This document shows positions 33,469 to 45,900 of a DNA stretch of 64,000 nucleotides, piece by piece; position 1 is the stretch's first letter; every line of letters begins with the position of its first letter. This stretch comes from Corinectria fuckeliana. Taxonomy: Eukaryota > Ascomycota > Sordariomycetes > Hypocreales > Nectriaceae. The position numbers and the translations under genes are program-made. The stretch spans positions 1 through 64,000 of the forward strand of contig WPDH01000081.1 of NCBI GenBank assembly GCA_019137255.1. The letters are read 5' to 3'. The notes beneath the pieces are model-generated. The model made no database searches and had not been told where the DNA came from. It was given only the letters and a program-made list of their open reading frames with translations.

Positions 33469-34760
33469 GGTTGCCCGTGCGAGCGCGCGCGCGTGCGTGT
33501 ATCTGCGTATGTGTGTTTGTATGCGAGGGTACCTGCGTCTGTGCGAACAAGGCTGTCGTATGAGGCTGCGTTGTAATCAGGGTCGGGAGGGAGAGGAGCC
33601 CGATCGTCAGTCGCAGCCGCGTGATGGTGAGTGAAGTCGGAGGCCGAGTCGAAACAGAAAAGAGAGAGGAGGGACTGTGTGCTGGGTGTGTTTTGTGTCT
33701 CGGTTTTTCTTATTCTTCTACTGGTCAACCAGGGAAATGGATGGAATACGAGAGCGGGAAGCGGGAAACATGCGACAAAGACAAAGAGTGAGACGGAGGA
33801 GACGGAGACGGAGACGGATCCAGCTCACCCACCCGCTAACTACAGACAGTCGAGTACCTACTATGGATGCAATCTAGGTACCCAGCCCGGGTCGTATTCA
33901 CTACGGTCCAGGTAACCTTTTAGCCTGTTAGGTGGTTCAGGCATGGATAAATTAGCGGTGGCACTCCACCGTCCGCTGAACCACTCCGCTAAACCCCAAT
34001 TCGACTCCACCTCAGCCGGAAAGCTTAGCATCCAGTCCATAAGAGAAGCCCTCTCTCTCGCGTCGGTCCTCGCATCTCAATCTTCGTTCGTTGATTGAAG
34101 CCCGCCAACGTCACTTTCAGCTCCACTCCCTAATTTACCCTCCGCCTCAGCCGGATGCTTATCTATCTACATGCTATGTAGATTAGTGCCGTCGCTATGG
34201 ACCCTGCACAGTTACTAGTTAGCTTACAGGTCTGAACATCTCGTAAGTAGTTGGTTGCCCGACAACGCCAATGAGATCCGACCTCCTTAAGAGGGGTCCA
34301 GGCACTGAAACAGAAACACCGCTGAAGACCCTCCAAGACTCACTAGCGGGTACATGGTTGTAAAAGCCTCCACTCGAGCAGGCTTGTCGCCAATATAAAG
34401 ATCTCGCGGGTCTCCCACCTCCTACCTCCAAGTCGTCGTCGGCTTCAACGCATTCCTCACACAAGGTCTATGTTCAATGAAGCACCACTTTAGGCAGCCT
34501 CCGCTAAAAAGTGATATTTACTACTCAATAATGCCTGCCTACCCATCAGGTAGGCACCCGGCTTCTGCTCATGCGTCTGCCTAACGTGTAATCATGCCTC
34601 GTCATCATTTCATTTTTCATCCGTAGCTACTCCGTCCTGCGGTTGTCGCTGTCTATGAATCCCAATCTATCAATAATCCAGTCATCATGCCAGGCAAACA
34701 CGACATCTGCAAACCTCTCTCGACCCCTATTGCGACGCTTGGTGCGAATACTCTTCAGCT
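33469..34760. other. intergenic region, no gene recognised
   Basis: Leader and promoter of the membrane-protein gene, with GT-rich microsatellite sequence near 33480-33535 (GTGCGTGTATCTGCGTATGTGTG), then 1 kb without a recognisable gene. A CCTCAGCCGGA phrase occurs twice (about 34010 and 34146). Confidence 0.5.
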
Positions 34761-36397
34761 CTATACAACAGGCGAAACGTCACACCAGTCCCAATACCCT
34801 CCGTCCTGCGCAAACGACAGGCTCTCCACAAAGTCGCTCAGCTTGCAACGTCCATACTTATCCCCGCCACACGTCTTCAGCGACATCACACGGTCGTTTA
34901 CTAGCACCCGCACGTACTCCTCACTCTCATCGGTGCACTTCAACTTCTCCACGTACATGCGAGCCCCAAACGGCACAACCCACGCCGACGAGAATCCATG
35001 GGCCTCTTGAGCCGACACAATCCTGTCCGTCGGCAACTTTTGGGTCTCGTCGTAGAGACCCAGGGCTGAAAATACCGACACCATGGTGTTGTCGTGGCTA
35101 AAGTCTGCGTACAGCGCCTTGTCCAAGGGGAATGTCTCCGGCGACGAGTCCTGCGTCGCGTTGGTGGTCGTGTGGTCGACCACTGGTTGCCTCGTCAGTC
35201 GAGCGATGAGTTCGTTGATGTAACCCACACCTTGTGTTGGACCCAGGAGATTGCCGTTGCCATACCTGTAGTATTTACTCAGGGTAAGGTAATAATCGTA
35301 GCTTCGCCACTCCTCACTGGTGAACATGGCACAAAACTCCGACCTCGTAGCTCCGTCGGGCGTGTTGACCGTGTTGAAAGGACACAGGTCCATAATGTAG
35401 AGAGTTTCGTTCAGCGTGAGGCCGACCCCTGGTAAGTTCTTGTTTAGTCGCTTCGCGATGGATGGAACGAAGATGTCTCTCCATGCGTCTGCTGCGTCGT
35501 TGCCCACTTCGGAAGCCCGGCCATCCTCGAACGCGGCACAGTTGCCATGTGATAGAGTATTGTTGATCCCATCTGCCTCTGGAACTACCAGGATGTCGTT
35601 GATCTGATTGTTCCCCGACTCTCCCCGGGAGCCATAGAAGCCCTGCGTAAAGTTGTAGGAAGACATGACAACCCGGTCCGAGCCAGAAGCCCGAATGAAA
35701 GGCTCAGTGCGCTGGGCCAGCTTCTCGTAGCGTCGGTAGAAGGCCTTGCCAGAGTCGACCAGTTGCTCTTGGCCAAACTCAGTGAGGTCTGCGGCTCCAA
35801 GGCTGTACACGTAGTCTCTTAGCCAGCCGTATCCCTCGCCGTATCTCGTGACAGAGCTTTGGATGCGAGCGACGGTAGCATTGTAAGCCTCACTTTTGTG
35901 AGCGGTAGGATACCGGGCGCCGTGTCGGGACAGAGCCAGGCCAAAGGTGACCTCGCAGCCCTTGGGTGTAGACGCGTCAATTTCCGAAGGGACGGAGAAC
36001 ACTGGCGAGTAGTATCCCCATGTTCGCGAGATATCGGTGCAGTTTCCATCCATCTCCAATTCAACGGACGACTTCATCCTGTGGGAGTAGTTAGGACCTC
36101 AACATCGATATAAATGACCTCAACAACATACCCAGACAATCCCCATAGCGTGCATAAGAAGAGGATTGCCGCAATCGTCACATAGCCTAATCTCCACCTT
36201 TCATCACTAGACAGTCTTTGGATCCAGACTCGAACAACCAGCTCCAGCGGGAAGATTGTCCTGACTTCGACTTCAAAGCGGCGCAAAGGTCGAAAAGTAA
36301 TAAGCGAGCTGTAATCAGTGGGTATTTTCTCTTCCAGATTGCAGTCTTGCCCGTCAAAACTTGACGCCTCAGAATTAAGAAGCTTCGGGTACGTCAT
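34761..36397 (-). CDS. histidine acid phosphatase, phytase type, with N-terminal membrane anchor
   Basis: Histidine-acid-phosphatase enzyme releasing phosphate from phytate or other phosphomonoesters. Exons 36397-36132 and 36078-34761 give 527 residues. The active-site RHGARYP lies at about 140-146 and the proton-donor HD in DFSHDNTMV in the C-terminal third; Cys residues and N-x-S/T sites fit a lumenal or extracellular domain. Unlike secreted phytases with a cleavable signal, this protein starts with about 70 polar residues followed by one hydrophobic helix (LGYVTIAAILFLCTLWGLS), so a type II membrane topology is predicted. Starting instead at the internal Met at 36077 would leave a cytosolic enzyme without targeting. 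The frame is open further upstream to a GTG at 36478, but 36397 is the first ATG. The GTATGT donor and CCACAG acceptor are good. Confidence 0.87.
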
Positions 36398-37246
36398 CGC
36401 GAATGAAGTTGATCTGGTCCTCCCCCTCGAGACAGACCAGGGCGGTGTGATGCTATCTGATGTCGATGGACTGGGCACAGAGGTTCAAGTTCAGGCAGGT
36501 CTGCTGTGAATAGTAAGGGGTACTTCTGTGAGGAGGAAGCAGCTGCGTTGTGTTTTGAGTGAAGTGAAACGCTGTGGTTTTCCAGGAGGTTGTCCCAAGC
36601 GCACGCACTCATTGGTCGTGAGGGGGACCACGTGCCTTGTGACACGTCCCAGCCATCAAGGTATCTACTAAGTAGTAGATCTATTGTGTTAGCCTTCCAA
36701 GTATTTTAGCAGACGTCGACGTCATAGTCTTGAGTGCTTAAAATGCCGGTACGAAGTGGTCTCAGGTTTTAGGCAGAGGTTAGAGTTATAGCACGGATCA
36801 GTCCCTGAGGTGAGATAAGGTAATTTTTCGTACTTCGGCAAAATGCCTACTTAGGCCGGGGGTGGCACATGGGCAGGCGCTACAAAGTACACTCAACTTC
36901 TAACACTAGTAGCAATCCCTAGATTCGTCGGGGGCTGAAATCATGACTGCATTTCGAAGAATTCATCGAAACTTCTGTTGTTGGTAGGAAAGCACAAACC
37001 ATGTCTGTCGCTACCAGGCCGATAGTATCAACGGGAACGAGGGCACCTCCCCCAACTCAATTTGCCTTTGTAAGGAAAGCGGTAGAGAACAAGTTCTTGA
37101 ATTACCTTAAATTTGTGCACGAATTGAAAAGTCATCCATATCCAAAATTTCTAGTATCAAAAGATAAGTAAAACGCCTCATAGGAAACTCATCATCTCAA
37201 ATTGACCACCTCGCCTCGCCAGTTAGTGCCTCAGTTGGTGTTTCCT
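36398..37246. other. intergenic region
   Basis: Promoter of the phytase gene and 3' region of the regulator gene, both on the minus strand. No gene seen. Confidence 0.5.
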
Positions 37247-39047
37247 TCACATCAACCCCGTAGGATTGGGAATCTCCTCGTAATATTCGTCCTTTATCAA
37301 ATCTAGAGGGTCGTTGGCCTCTGCTGGGAACGGGTTAGGCCCAGGGTACACCTTCAGCGCCTGTCTGACCCCTAGCTCGCGGCCAATGAACTGCAGCGAC
37401 TTCTCGGCAACGTCTTTCTGCTCTTGAAGCGTCGATGGGATAAGGTACACCGCGGTGAGGGGCCATATCAACTTCAGAGCATCGAACAATACCCTGGGCG
37501 CCGGATTGTTCTTGAAGGTTTTGGGGTTGAGAGTTTGAGCCATGCTGTCCACGATCTCCTGGGCGAATCTGCGCACCAGCTGTATGCAGCGTATTCGTAG
37601 GGCCTTGAGGACGTTTAGGGGTATCGGAGAGGCAATATGGTGGGTCAAGAAATTCGAGTACGACATTAGAATATGGTACCCCTTGACGCATGTCGAAGCA
37701 TACATGTTGCGTAAGTAGGGATCGAAGTCGGTGCCGCTCCAAGGCATAGTGTCATAGAAGGCCGTCATGCTCTCTTCGGCTTGGGACATGGCTCCGATCA
37801 AGTTGTGGTACTCAGCCGAGGCGGCAACAAAGTTTCGCCCACGGATAATGTTGAGGATGCGAGCCTGTACGTGGGCGACCTGGGCAATGAACTCGGACAC
37901 CTTAAGGCCGATGTTCTCTCCGGGCTGCAAGGTTTCTCTGATTGCGCGAAACCATTCTTCAGACTCCGGAGGGCATTCAGTGCTCGTGAGGAGGCATTGC
38001 ACTTGCTATCAGATGTCAGCTAAAGGTGGTCTAGAAGGTGTCTCTAGAGGGAACTCACCACCATGTTGTATGCGGGCCAAAAGCCTGCGCGTCCGTTCTT
38101 CTCTTTGCGCAGCCAGTCTGACCCTCTCGCCTTTAGGATACTATAGAGCCCTCGGGTGTGGAGATGCCACGGGCTCATGGGCTCTGTGCGACTAATCGAT
38201 CCCATGAGGAGCTTTGGGAAGATTAGTGCGGCACACAAACATCCAAGACGGCGTGTCACTCACCTCATAGTTTGAGAGAATCCAGACTGTGGCGAGAACA
38301 TCGTCCCTCAAAGCTCCACCTGGGGTCCTCAATGCAACATTGACAGAACTTAGAGTCTTGCCGAGATATGAGCCCAGCTCCTGGTCGGTCTCGGTAACTG
38401 AGTCCTTGTGCGTGGCTGTCGAGTGGCGAATGTTGGTCACGTATGTCCGGGAGAAGAGGTGGGCAGCCCATACGAGGGGCCCGTTCTCAGTGTTCTCTCG
38501 GTAGGTATTGTGGAGAAAGTTCAGGGTTGAATAGACATTGAGAAGAATGGGAACTGAGTGAGCCGTCCAGTGTTCGTTGAGGGACTGGTGAAGCACGAGA
38601 CCCTTGCGGTTCCCGGCAAAGGGAACTACATCTGATGAAGTTGATAGAACGTTGCTCTGGTCAAAGTCATCGTCCAAGAAATTGGATGGGGTTGAATAGT
38701 CGGTGGCGGTCGTTGCTGGCGATGGCAGAAACGACACGGCTGTCGAAGATACTTGTTTGCTACTCTCCTGCTGGGATCGCTTCTTACGCTTGTTGAGGTT
38801 GGTGGGGTTGGCATTGCGGAAGACCAGCTCCTGTTGGTCGCGGTAGCCAGGACATTCCGTACCATACTTGATGCATCTCTTGCAGGCGGGCCTGGCAAGA
38901 TCGCACTGGAGCGTGTGTTAGACGAGAATGAATGGGTGGGAGTAACAGCAGGGGCCGACAAGGGACTACAATAAGCAAGCAACTGACCTTGACACGCCGC
39001 GACCGACAGAGATGGCAGTCCTTGCTGGGTTTTCCCGTGTTAGGCAT
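37247..39047 (-). CDS. Zn2Cys6 fungal transcription factor
   Basis: DNA-binding regulator of the fungal binuclear zinc cluster class. Exons 39047-38988, 38905-38264, 38211-38059 and 38005-37247 give 537 residues, all joining in phase 0. The zinc cluster CHLCRSRRVK-C-DLARPACKRCIKYGTEC has the exact C-x2-C-x6-C-x6-C-x2-C-x6-C spacing, with the first intron falling just before the third Cys, a common position in this family. A basic linker (NKRKKRSQQ) follows. The remainder is helical and matches the middle-homology or fungal-specific domain in character, without a motif specific enough to predict targets. It lies about 850 bp upstream of the phytase gene on the same strand, so it could regulate it; proximity is the only hint. 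A start upstream of 39047 is possible but not needed. Confidence 0.87.
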
Positions 39048-39715
39048 GGCGGAAGACGTTGCTGTTAATCTCACCGTCGCGCGAGAATGTGCGAGAGTTG
39101 AGGGCTTGATAAACAGTCAAAGAGGCAACCCATTCGAGAAGGATGCGATGATGACGCGGGGGGCTTCAGCAACGTGTAAGATGTGCCCTGTTTAGGCTTA
39201 GCGGCATCGCGGGGCCAAGTGCCGGTATCCGGTAAGCAGTCAGATAGGGCAGCCAATAATAGACCACGAAGTACGAAGGTACGAACACACTGAACACATA
39301 CTGAATAAACACTGAACATACACTGAACACACACAAGAGAATCACCATCTTTGACATGTCCAGCAAACTAGGCGTGACAGAGAAACGCGCTGAATCTGCC
39401 AAAGCCGATCGAAAACTTCTGGCTAGCTGCGCTGCCATGGGTATGGTGCTCTAGTTGCTGACATCCAAGGCTTGCTGAGAATTAGTTGTTAACCATGCTA
39501 GTTCTGCTCATGGCAAACAACCCATCCGATCCTGAAGCCGAGATGGAAGTGTACCAATAAAAGATGAAAGCAAACTAGCAGCAGCTTGACAACCCACAAC
39601 CAACCGAGCAAAGAAACAGCCAGAGCTTTTGGCTTTCATTTGCTTTTGGTCACGGTTTTCGATGTTCTTATGATTCACTGTTCGGGCTGCCTGCCAGGTG
39701 AACAATTGCCAAAAA
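39048..39715. other. divergent intergenic region
   Basis: Between the regulator (-) and BTB (+) genes. Imperfect ACTGAACA repeats at about 39293-39330 are the only structure noticed. Confidence 0.5.
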
Positions 39716-40948
39716 ATGTCTACATCACTCTCGCACCTCACCTTTCTGTCATCTTTCGCACCTCTGTCTCTGCACCATCATTTCCGCCTTCCACAGCGTT
39801 TCCCTTCAAGTTGTGCCAAAGAGACTCCCATTCTCAACGCAGAGGGCACGCCTAGTGCTGCAGAAGCCACCTCATCAAGCCAGTCCCTCCAGCAGCCAAT
39901 GTCGAGCTTAAAACGCAAAGAGAGGGCGGCCTCATCGTCGCCGACTCCGGTTTCCACAGAGCTGTCACCTGAGAAAACTCTCGAAATCGATCCCGCCGGA
40001 GACCTTTATCTGACAGTTGGCAACGAACCGCCGTATGAAATGCTTGTCGACTCTCGAGCACTTTGCCGATCATCCCCAGTTTTCCGCTGTATGCTCAGCG
40101 GCAGGTTCTCCGAAGCCAAACCTGCCAACGGAAAATGGCAAGTCGCACTTCCAGACGATAACCCCCTGGCATTCTCGAGACTCATGAACATGATCCATGG
40201 TTTCTGGAATCGAGTGTCCAACAGACTATCAGATCATGATATGTACGAGATTTGTGTCTTAACCGACAAATATGACATGACTCAAGCTTTGTGTCCCATG
40301 GCGTCAAAGTTCGTTCAGCGCTACGACTCTTCTAAAGTCTTAAAGAAGCTACATGAGGTCCAATTGATGCAAGTTCTCTTTGTCGCATGGGTAGTAGGAC
40401 ACGAACAACTCTGTGAGCATGTAGCACAGACCATCGCTACGCAAGTTAAAAGAAGAGGAGGCAAGAGACTCGTCTTCCCAAACGGATTATACCCTGAAGG
40501 CTTGGTTCCCATTTGGGATGCTATCAACGAGTATTACGACGACTACCTCCGGATCATTCACAAAAATTGCCGTTCTCTAAGTCGGCAATTACTTCGAGGC
40601 TCTGAGATGGAGCAGTACTGCAGGCTCAACGCATGCCGTCGTTCTCGTAGACGGGAAGCCGCCACTGCTCTAGGAGACATTTTCCAACAAAGCTTCAAGC
40701 TCGGCATTCTGCCTTTCTTCGAGCAGAGCGAAACACTACCCAGTTTCCTTGGAAGCTTGAATGACCTACACGAAGATATTAAAAAGATGACGACTTCAGA
40801 TTTCACCTGCTCTTGCGGTGGTCCAGTGGCATCGGCATTAGCATCCATTGACCGGGAACGCAGCGAATTGCCGCCTCTGATCACGGCTAAGCCCAGGGAG
40901 CGCTTGAGAATCCAGGCTGCAAAACTAAACATGTTCTCGCAGGAGTGA
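39716..40948 (+). CDS. BTB/POZ domain protein
   Basis: BTB/POZ fold proteins dimerise or serve as adaptors, sometimes for cullin ubiquitin ligases; no partner domain is seen here. The frame is intronless. From ATG 39716 it encodes 410 residues; from ATG 39899 (MSSLKRKERAASSS) 349 residues. The first 61 residues look like translated CT-rich leader, so the 39899 start is the better biological guess. The BTB core starts at IDPAGDLYLTVGNE and includes MLVDSRALCRSSPVFRCMLSG and the helical segment DMYEICVLTDKYDM. Three Cys and a CSCGG run lie near the C-terminus. This layout is common in large fungal BTB families of unknown role. Confidence 0.8.
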   Translation: MSTSLSHLTFLSSFAPLSLHHHFRLPQRFPSSCAKETPILNAEGTPSAAEATSSSQSLQQPMSSLKRKERAASSSPTPVSTELSPEKTLEIDPAGDLYLTVGNEPPYEMLVDSRALCRSSPVFRCMLSGRFSEAKPANGKWQVALPDDNPLAFSRLMNMIHGFWNRVSNRLSDHDMYEICVLTDKYDMTQALCPMASKFVQRYDSSKVLKKLHEVQLMQVLFVAWVVGHEQLCEHVAQTIATQVKRRGGKRLVFPNGLYPEGLVPIWDAINEYYDDYLRIIHKNCRSLSRQLLRGSEMEQYCRLNACRRSRRREAATALGDIFQQSFKLGILPFFEQSETLPSFLGSLNDLHEDIKKMTTSDFTCSCGGPVASALASIDRERSELPPLITAKPRERLRIQAAKLNMFSQE

Positions 40949-41521
40949 AGGCGGCCAAGTCTGTGGCTCGCCAGGACTGGGAAGCGGCATTGGCCGATGC
41001 TATCATTTGCTCAACAACACATGCGAAGAGTCATAGTCATAGGAGGTCGTTGTTGTGGGAGATTAATCTTAGAGAAGAGCTATGGTCGCAACTGTAAGAG
41101 CAAATGGTCAGGTCGAGGTTGAGGAAGAACCCCCACATGGATGAGCACCACCGCTCTCATGTGACGAATCTACATAGCTCTCACTAGCCTAGATTAGACA
41201 AAAACAAGTCGACTTTCGATCACGTCCTTCAGACACCCTTAACTAACTACCTACGTGTCTCGCCCTCCGTCCCTTAGGGCATCAAAACCCCTCACCTCAC
41301 CGCGGCCACTATATTGCCCTTCCTAATTCGGCCATCTCCCCCAAGCTCACTGGCCAGCGGGAGCTATCCCCACATTGGGCCACTAACACGATGCCTCCCC
41401 CTACTCCTCACCGTTCACTCCTCCCCTCGTCAATCCCACGCCCTGCCTCCGACAAGCCCACATCTCAAGCACGCCCCTCTACTCTACAAGCTTGCCGTCA
41501 AAACACCTCACTCGTATCGTC
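40949..41521. other. intergenic region
   Basis: 3' region of the BTB gene and promoter of the GFA gene, C-rich towards the right. No gene seen. Confidence 0.5.
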
Positions 41522-42178
41522 ATGGCCGTCCACTACTCCGAGAAGAAAGACCTCTTCCCCCTCGCCGGCGGCTGCGCCTGCGGCCTCATCCGCTTCCAGC
41601 TCGAGCGCGCCCCCGTCCTCGTCCACTGCTGCTACTGCACCGCCTGCCAGCGTCAGACGGGGTCTGCCCTCGGCCTCAACGCCGTCATCGAGGTCTCCGC
41701 CCTGACCGTACTGCCCCCGGCCCCCCCGTGCGTCGCCGCCTTGCCCCAGCCCGTCCCTGCCGGCCTCGCCTCCGCCTTCGCCGCATCCACCTCCGCCGTC
41801 CCCGCGACGCACAGTCCGCCCGCCGACCCCAAGCCCATCTCCGTCTGCGTGCCGACCGAGTCCGGCATCGGACAGACCATTGCGCACTGTCCGGCCTGCC
41901 ACACCGGCCTGTGGAGCCACTACGTCGACGCGGGACCGCACTGGGCGTATGTGCGCGTGGGCACCCTGGATCAGCCGTGGGAGATTGACCCGGACGTGCA
42001 CATCTACACGCGCAGCCGGAAGTCGTTCATCACCGTCGATGATGGGAAGCCTCAGTTTGAGGAGTTCTACCCCAGCCGGGAGGCATTGCTGAGGTCGGAC
42101 GCTTTGAAGAGGGTTGAGGCGCTGAAGCCAGCTGTTGAACAGTGGCGGGGAGAGTTGAAGGCTGCCTTGAGCAAGTGA
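41522..42178 (+). CDS. GFA (CENP-V/glutathione-dependent formaldehyde-activating) domain protein
   Basis: Zinc-binding beta-rich GFA fold. A single exon gives 218 residues. Zinc ligands appear as GGCACG (C-x-C), CCYCTACQ (C-x2-C) and HCPACH (C-x2-C) with the conserved WSHYVDAG segment. An Ala/Pro-rich insertion of about 50 residues separates the two halves. The start 41522 (MAVHYSEKKDLFPLAGGCACG) is the first ATG and precedes the zinc site at the normal distance; the frame is open upstream to a TTG at 41492. Family members bind glutathione adducts or other small thiol conjugates, but many have no known substrate, so the reaction is not assigned. Confidence 0.85.
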   Translation: MAVHYSEKKDLFPLAGGCACGLIRFQLERAPVLVHCCYCTACQRQTGSALGLNAVIEVSALTVLPPAPPCVAALPQPVPAGLASAFAASTSAVPATHSPPADPKPISVCVPTESGIGQTIAHCPACHTGLWSHYVDAGPHWAYVRVGTLDQPWEIDPDVHIYTRSRKSFITVDDGKPQFEEFYPSREALLRSDALKRVEALKPAVEQWRGELKAALSK

Positions 42179-42955
42179 TGTTACGGAGGAAGTGTTATAT
42201 GTGACGTTATGAGCAGAGAACATGTCTACAGCAACACCTCTTTGTGTGTTTTCCTGGACATTACGGGAAGGCATCCTAGTCTACCGATCAAGTGTAGCAA
42301 TCATGTGTAGCAATCAAGTGGTATTTCAGAAAGAGTATCCATCTTCTGTATTCACCAGTATCCCCACCCATTTCCAATCTAAGATATATATACAACGGGC
42401 TGCCGCCACGAACCAAACACCTATATTGCATGCCATGCTGGCCATGTATCGAGTTCCATCCACACCGGGAAATCCAAAGCCCATTCCCAAGCTGCCCGGG
42501 TGACGAGGATCAAAGAAACCGAAAAAAAAGGAAAACAAACCAGAAAACGAGACAAATGGAGCAACTAAGCGATTCCTTCTCAAACGCCGCTGAAATTGTG
42601 CAAACAGAACATTGTGTCAACTAAGTGTCGAAGATATCGAGCACATGACCAAACCGCGCCAAGTGATTCGTCAGATAATCGCATCATGCATGCAGGAGCC
42701 CGTGCCCCTGAATGATCGCTCGTAAATATATAGGGAGGAAGAATCAATCCAGGGGCCATGTCTTGATGGTTTTGTGCAATAAACAAGAGCGAATGCTGCC
42801 AACGCTACCGAGAGATGTGTTTTATGACTGAAGGAATATGTATGTAGGTATGTGAGAGTGAGAGTGAGAGTGAGAGTGTGAATGTGAATGTGACCAAGTG
42901 TATCCGTAGAGCTTTCTTGCGCTGAGCTCTTGACCCAGGGAGACTTTTTTTTTTT
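42179..42955. other. convergent 3' intergenic region
   Basis: Between the stops of the GFA and DUF1765 genes. GTGAGA and GTGAAT microsatellite at about 42851-42892, and a run of ten T at 42946-42955 beside the DUF1765 stop. No gene seen. Confidence 0.5.
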
Positions 42956-45900
42956 CTAGGCTCCGACTTTACGAAACCCCTCCACGCCAAGGATAGGGAC
43001 TTCCATATCCGAGATGTGAAAGACACCTTCGTCGCGACGGCGGTCGACAAAGTTATTGCATTCGAAAACAATTTGGGCCCACTCGGCGAGCGAACGTCCG
43101 ATGTAGACAACGTTCTTGGTGTACAGCCCAGTAGGCTTGATGGGCTCAGTGATGCCGTCGTCGAATCGATCCGTGCTCGAGTGTGGCTCTCCGAGAGGCG
43201 AAGCCGGCGCAGGGCTGCCATTGCGGCCAACTGGAGTGGCATCGCCATCGCCCATATCCGGCAGCGAAAGGCCGGGAAATCCGTTGGCCGAGCTGAGGCT
43301 GAGGGAGAGGCGTCGTGGCATCTCGTCAACCGGCGAGCTCAGTGGGCTCGCATTCCTTGCTCCGCTAATCAGCCCTCCCAGCTGTGGGCTGCCCGAGAAC
43401 TTGCGTTTGGGAGAGGTGAAGCCGCCAGAGGGCACTTGCGGGCTGTTGCTTCTAGGTGACGACGAGAGTCGAGACTGGGCCGGGGCGGGTAGGCGAGGTC
43501 GCGTCAGAAACCGATCGCGGAAGGGCGCTGCTTGGTTCTGCCAGGCGAGAATGAACTTGAAGACGAACTTGGGCTCCTCGTAGATGGGTAGGTCGTCATC
43601 GGAAATGCGGGCCTTGGGGCCACTGAACGTCGGCGTCTTCGCAGGTGGAAGCGGAAAAGATGATCGTCCCTCAGCCGTGTCACGGCGCGCAGCCTGAAGC
43701 TCATCGTCCCATCCACCATCAGAGCTGTTGCTCCCGCCGAGCGACAGGACTTTGCCTAAAAGTGACCACCTCTTCTTAGAATCGCTTTTGGGGAAGGGAG
43801 GTTCGCTGATTCCAACAGCGGATATCACGTCGTTGTTGGTAGTCTTGCCGGACGCATCAAATCCCATGAATAGTCCAGGCTGGGGCGTGTTCACCTCTTG
43901 TCGAATGATCATGAATCTCTTGCCTGGAGCAGGCAGGACTGGTGCGGTCGAAGGAGGCAGTCGTTCCCCTTTCTCGGCAGCGTGCTTCAAATAGAGGTAA
44001 TGGGCCCAGGTGGTCCTAAGTCTTCCTGCTACAAGGTTGAAGATTTTGCTAGAGTCAAAATTAACGTCGGTCGTTCAATTCAAGCCATTTGGGGGCTTCC
44101 TTACGCGTCGACCTCGTCCTGCCGCCCGTTCTCGCGGCACATCCTCCAGCAGATCAAACGTTGGTAATAGGCCCGTACCATGGGGCACCAGTGGTTGAAG
44201 AACTCGTTGAAGGTCTCTTCGGACAGAAGCCAATCCTGGCACAAGGCCAATTTCCGCTGAGGGTCCTTTGCAATAGCATCCCATATCGCGAACATCAACG
44301 ATATCATCCGGACCTCTGACATGGTGTTGAAGGAGCTCATAATCCTCTTGCAAACGTCGAACCAGAACGTCCAATCGATGTAGCGCGTCGTACTATGCGG
44401 ATCCTCGAACTCGCTGTACAACACCAACACCTCCTCTAGAAAGTCGCATAGAGTGAAACAGGCGGGGTGGTTGAACTGTGACGTCCTACGCGTCGACGCC
44501 ATCATGAGGGAACCGAATGCCTCTGCAAATGTATGCCTAGCTCCCGCAACCTCGCTAGTTTCGTCAGAGAGAAAGTCCTTCAGCAACATGATGAGTCTGT
44601 TCTCAGACATGCCCTTCATCACGTTGCCGGGGGGGAGCGGTAAGGTCAGGGCGGCATCGGCACCTTGTATCGAGTCAAAGGTAGGTCCGTAGGAAGCTTC
44701 GGGGGTGTTTGGTCGGTGGATGGTGGTGTCCATGAGGAAGAGGAGCTGAGCGTGGACGAGAGCAAAGGCGGGAGACCTGGCCTTCTCAATCAAAGGCAAA
44801 CCAGGAGGCATGAATTGGTCGCCAAGAATATGAAAGTATTTGCTGAAGATGAAGAAAAGATCGGTATCGCGCCCCTTCCACCTTGCCACCCAGGGTCCGG
44901 TCCAGGGAATGCGCGACATGAGCATTGGCAGCTTGGGAACCTGCTTCAGGCTATCCCATATCCCTTTGGGGGTAGTCCAGCCCAACGTGCTGAGATTCGG
45001 GGGGAACAGGGCCACGATATCGTCGCTCTCGCCTTTGTTCTTCCGTGGCAGTCCAAACTGGTCCGCGACGCGTCGGATGAGCTCGGGGGACAGACCCCAG
45101 AGACGGACCAGAATGTCCGAAACGCCAGGGGCAAAGTAGAAGGCGTAGGCGCAGGCCTTTCCGGCAAAGTTGACCAGGCCCATCGGGGCTTGCCGTAGCG
45201 ACAGCTTCTCAACAACGAAGGCCATCTGCCTGACCAGGTTCGTCACGAACATGGTCCTCACGTTGTGCTCCGATGACTCCTCTAGGAAGGCTGCCTGGCT
45301 GGAGGTCATCGAGGAGCCCGACGAATTGGTGCACGACCTGGCCCGTATTCGCTCGTCTGGCGAGCGGCTAGCTAGAGGCTGAAAGTAAGACGTTGTCTGG
45401 CGCCACTCCGGTCGCATCATCATCCGGGTCACTGCCTCGTACATTATATGGCGGTCAACGCCGGGGAGCGGTTGAGGCGAGTGGCCCTCGAGCATTTCCA
45501 ACATGACCGTCCACCACTTGTTGAGGATAGTTGCCCTTCGGTCCACGTCTTCGGGGTATAGTCGCTTGACGGATTCGTGAGTCATGGTGTTGCGAAGGAA
45601 CGGAAACACCAGCGACTGCAGCACAACCATGCGCTGCGCGGTGCTCTTGGCTGTGAAACCCCGAAACTCCATGTCGAGTGTCTTGAAGGTCGACCACAGG
45701 GTGTCTCGGATCTGAGGCGGCGGCATCTCGATCGACGACTCATCGGTGATGGCGGTGTTGGTGTCGACGGGGGTCAGCTGCGGTGTGCGACGGCCGTCGG
45801 TGCTCGTCGAGGCGGGCGGCACGAGGCTTGTGGCTGAGGAAGCGCAGCTGTTGTCGGAGCCGAGGTTTGCGTTTGTGTTGAGCTTGCTGAGGACGGTTGG

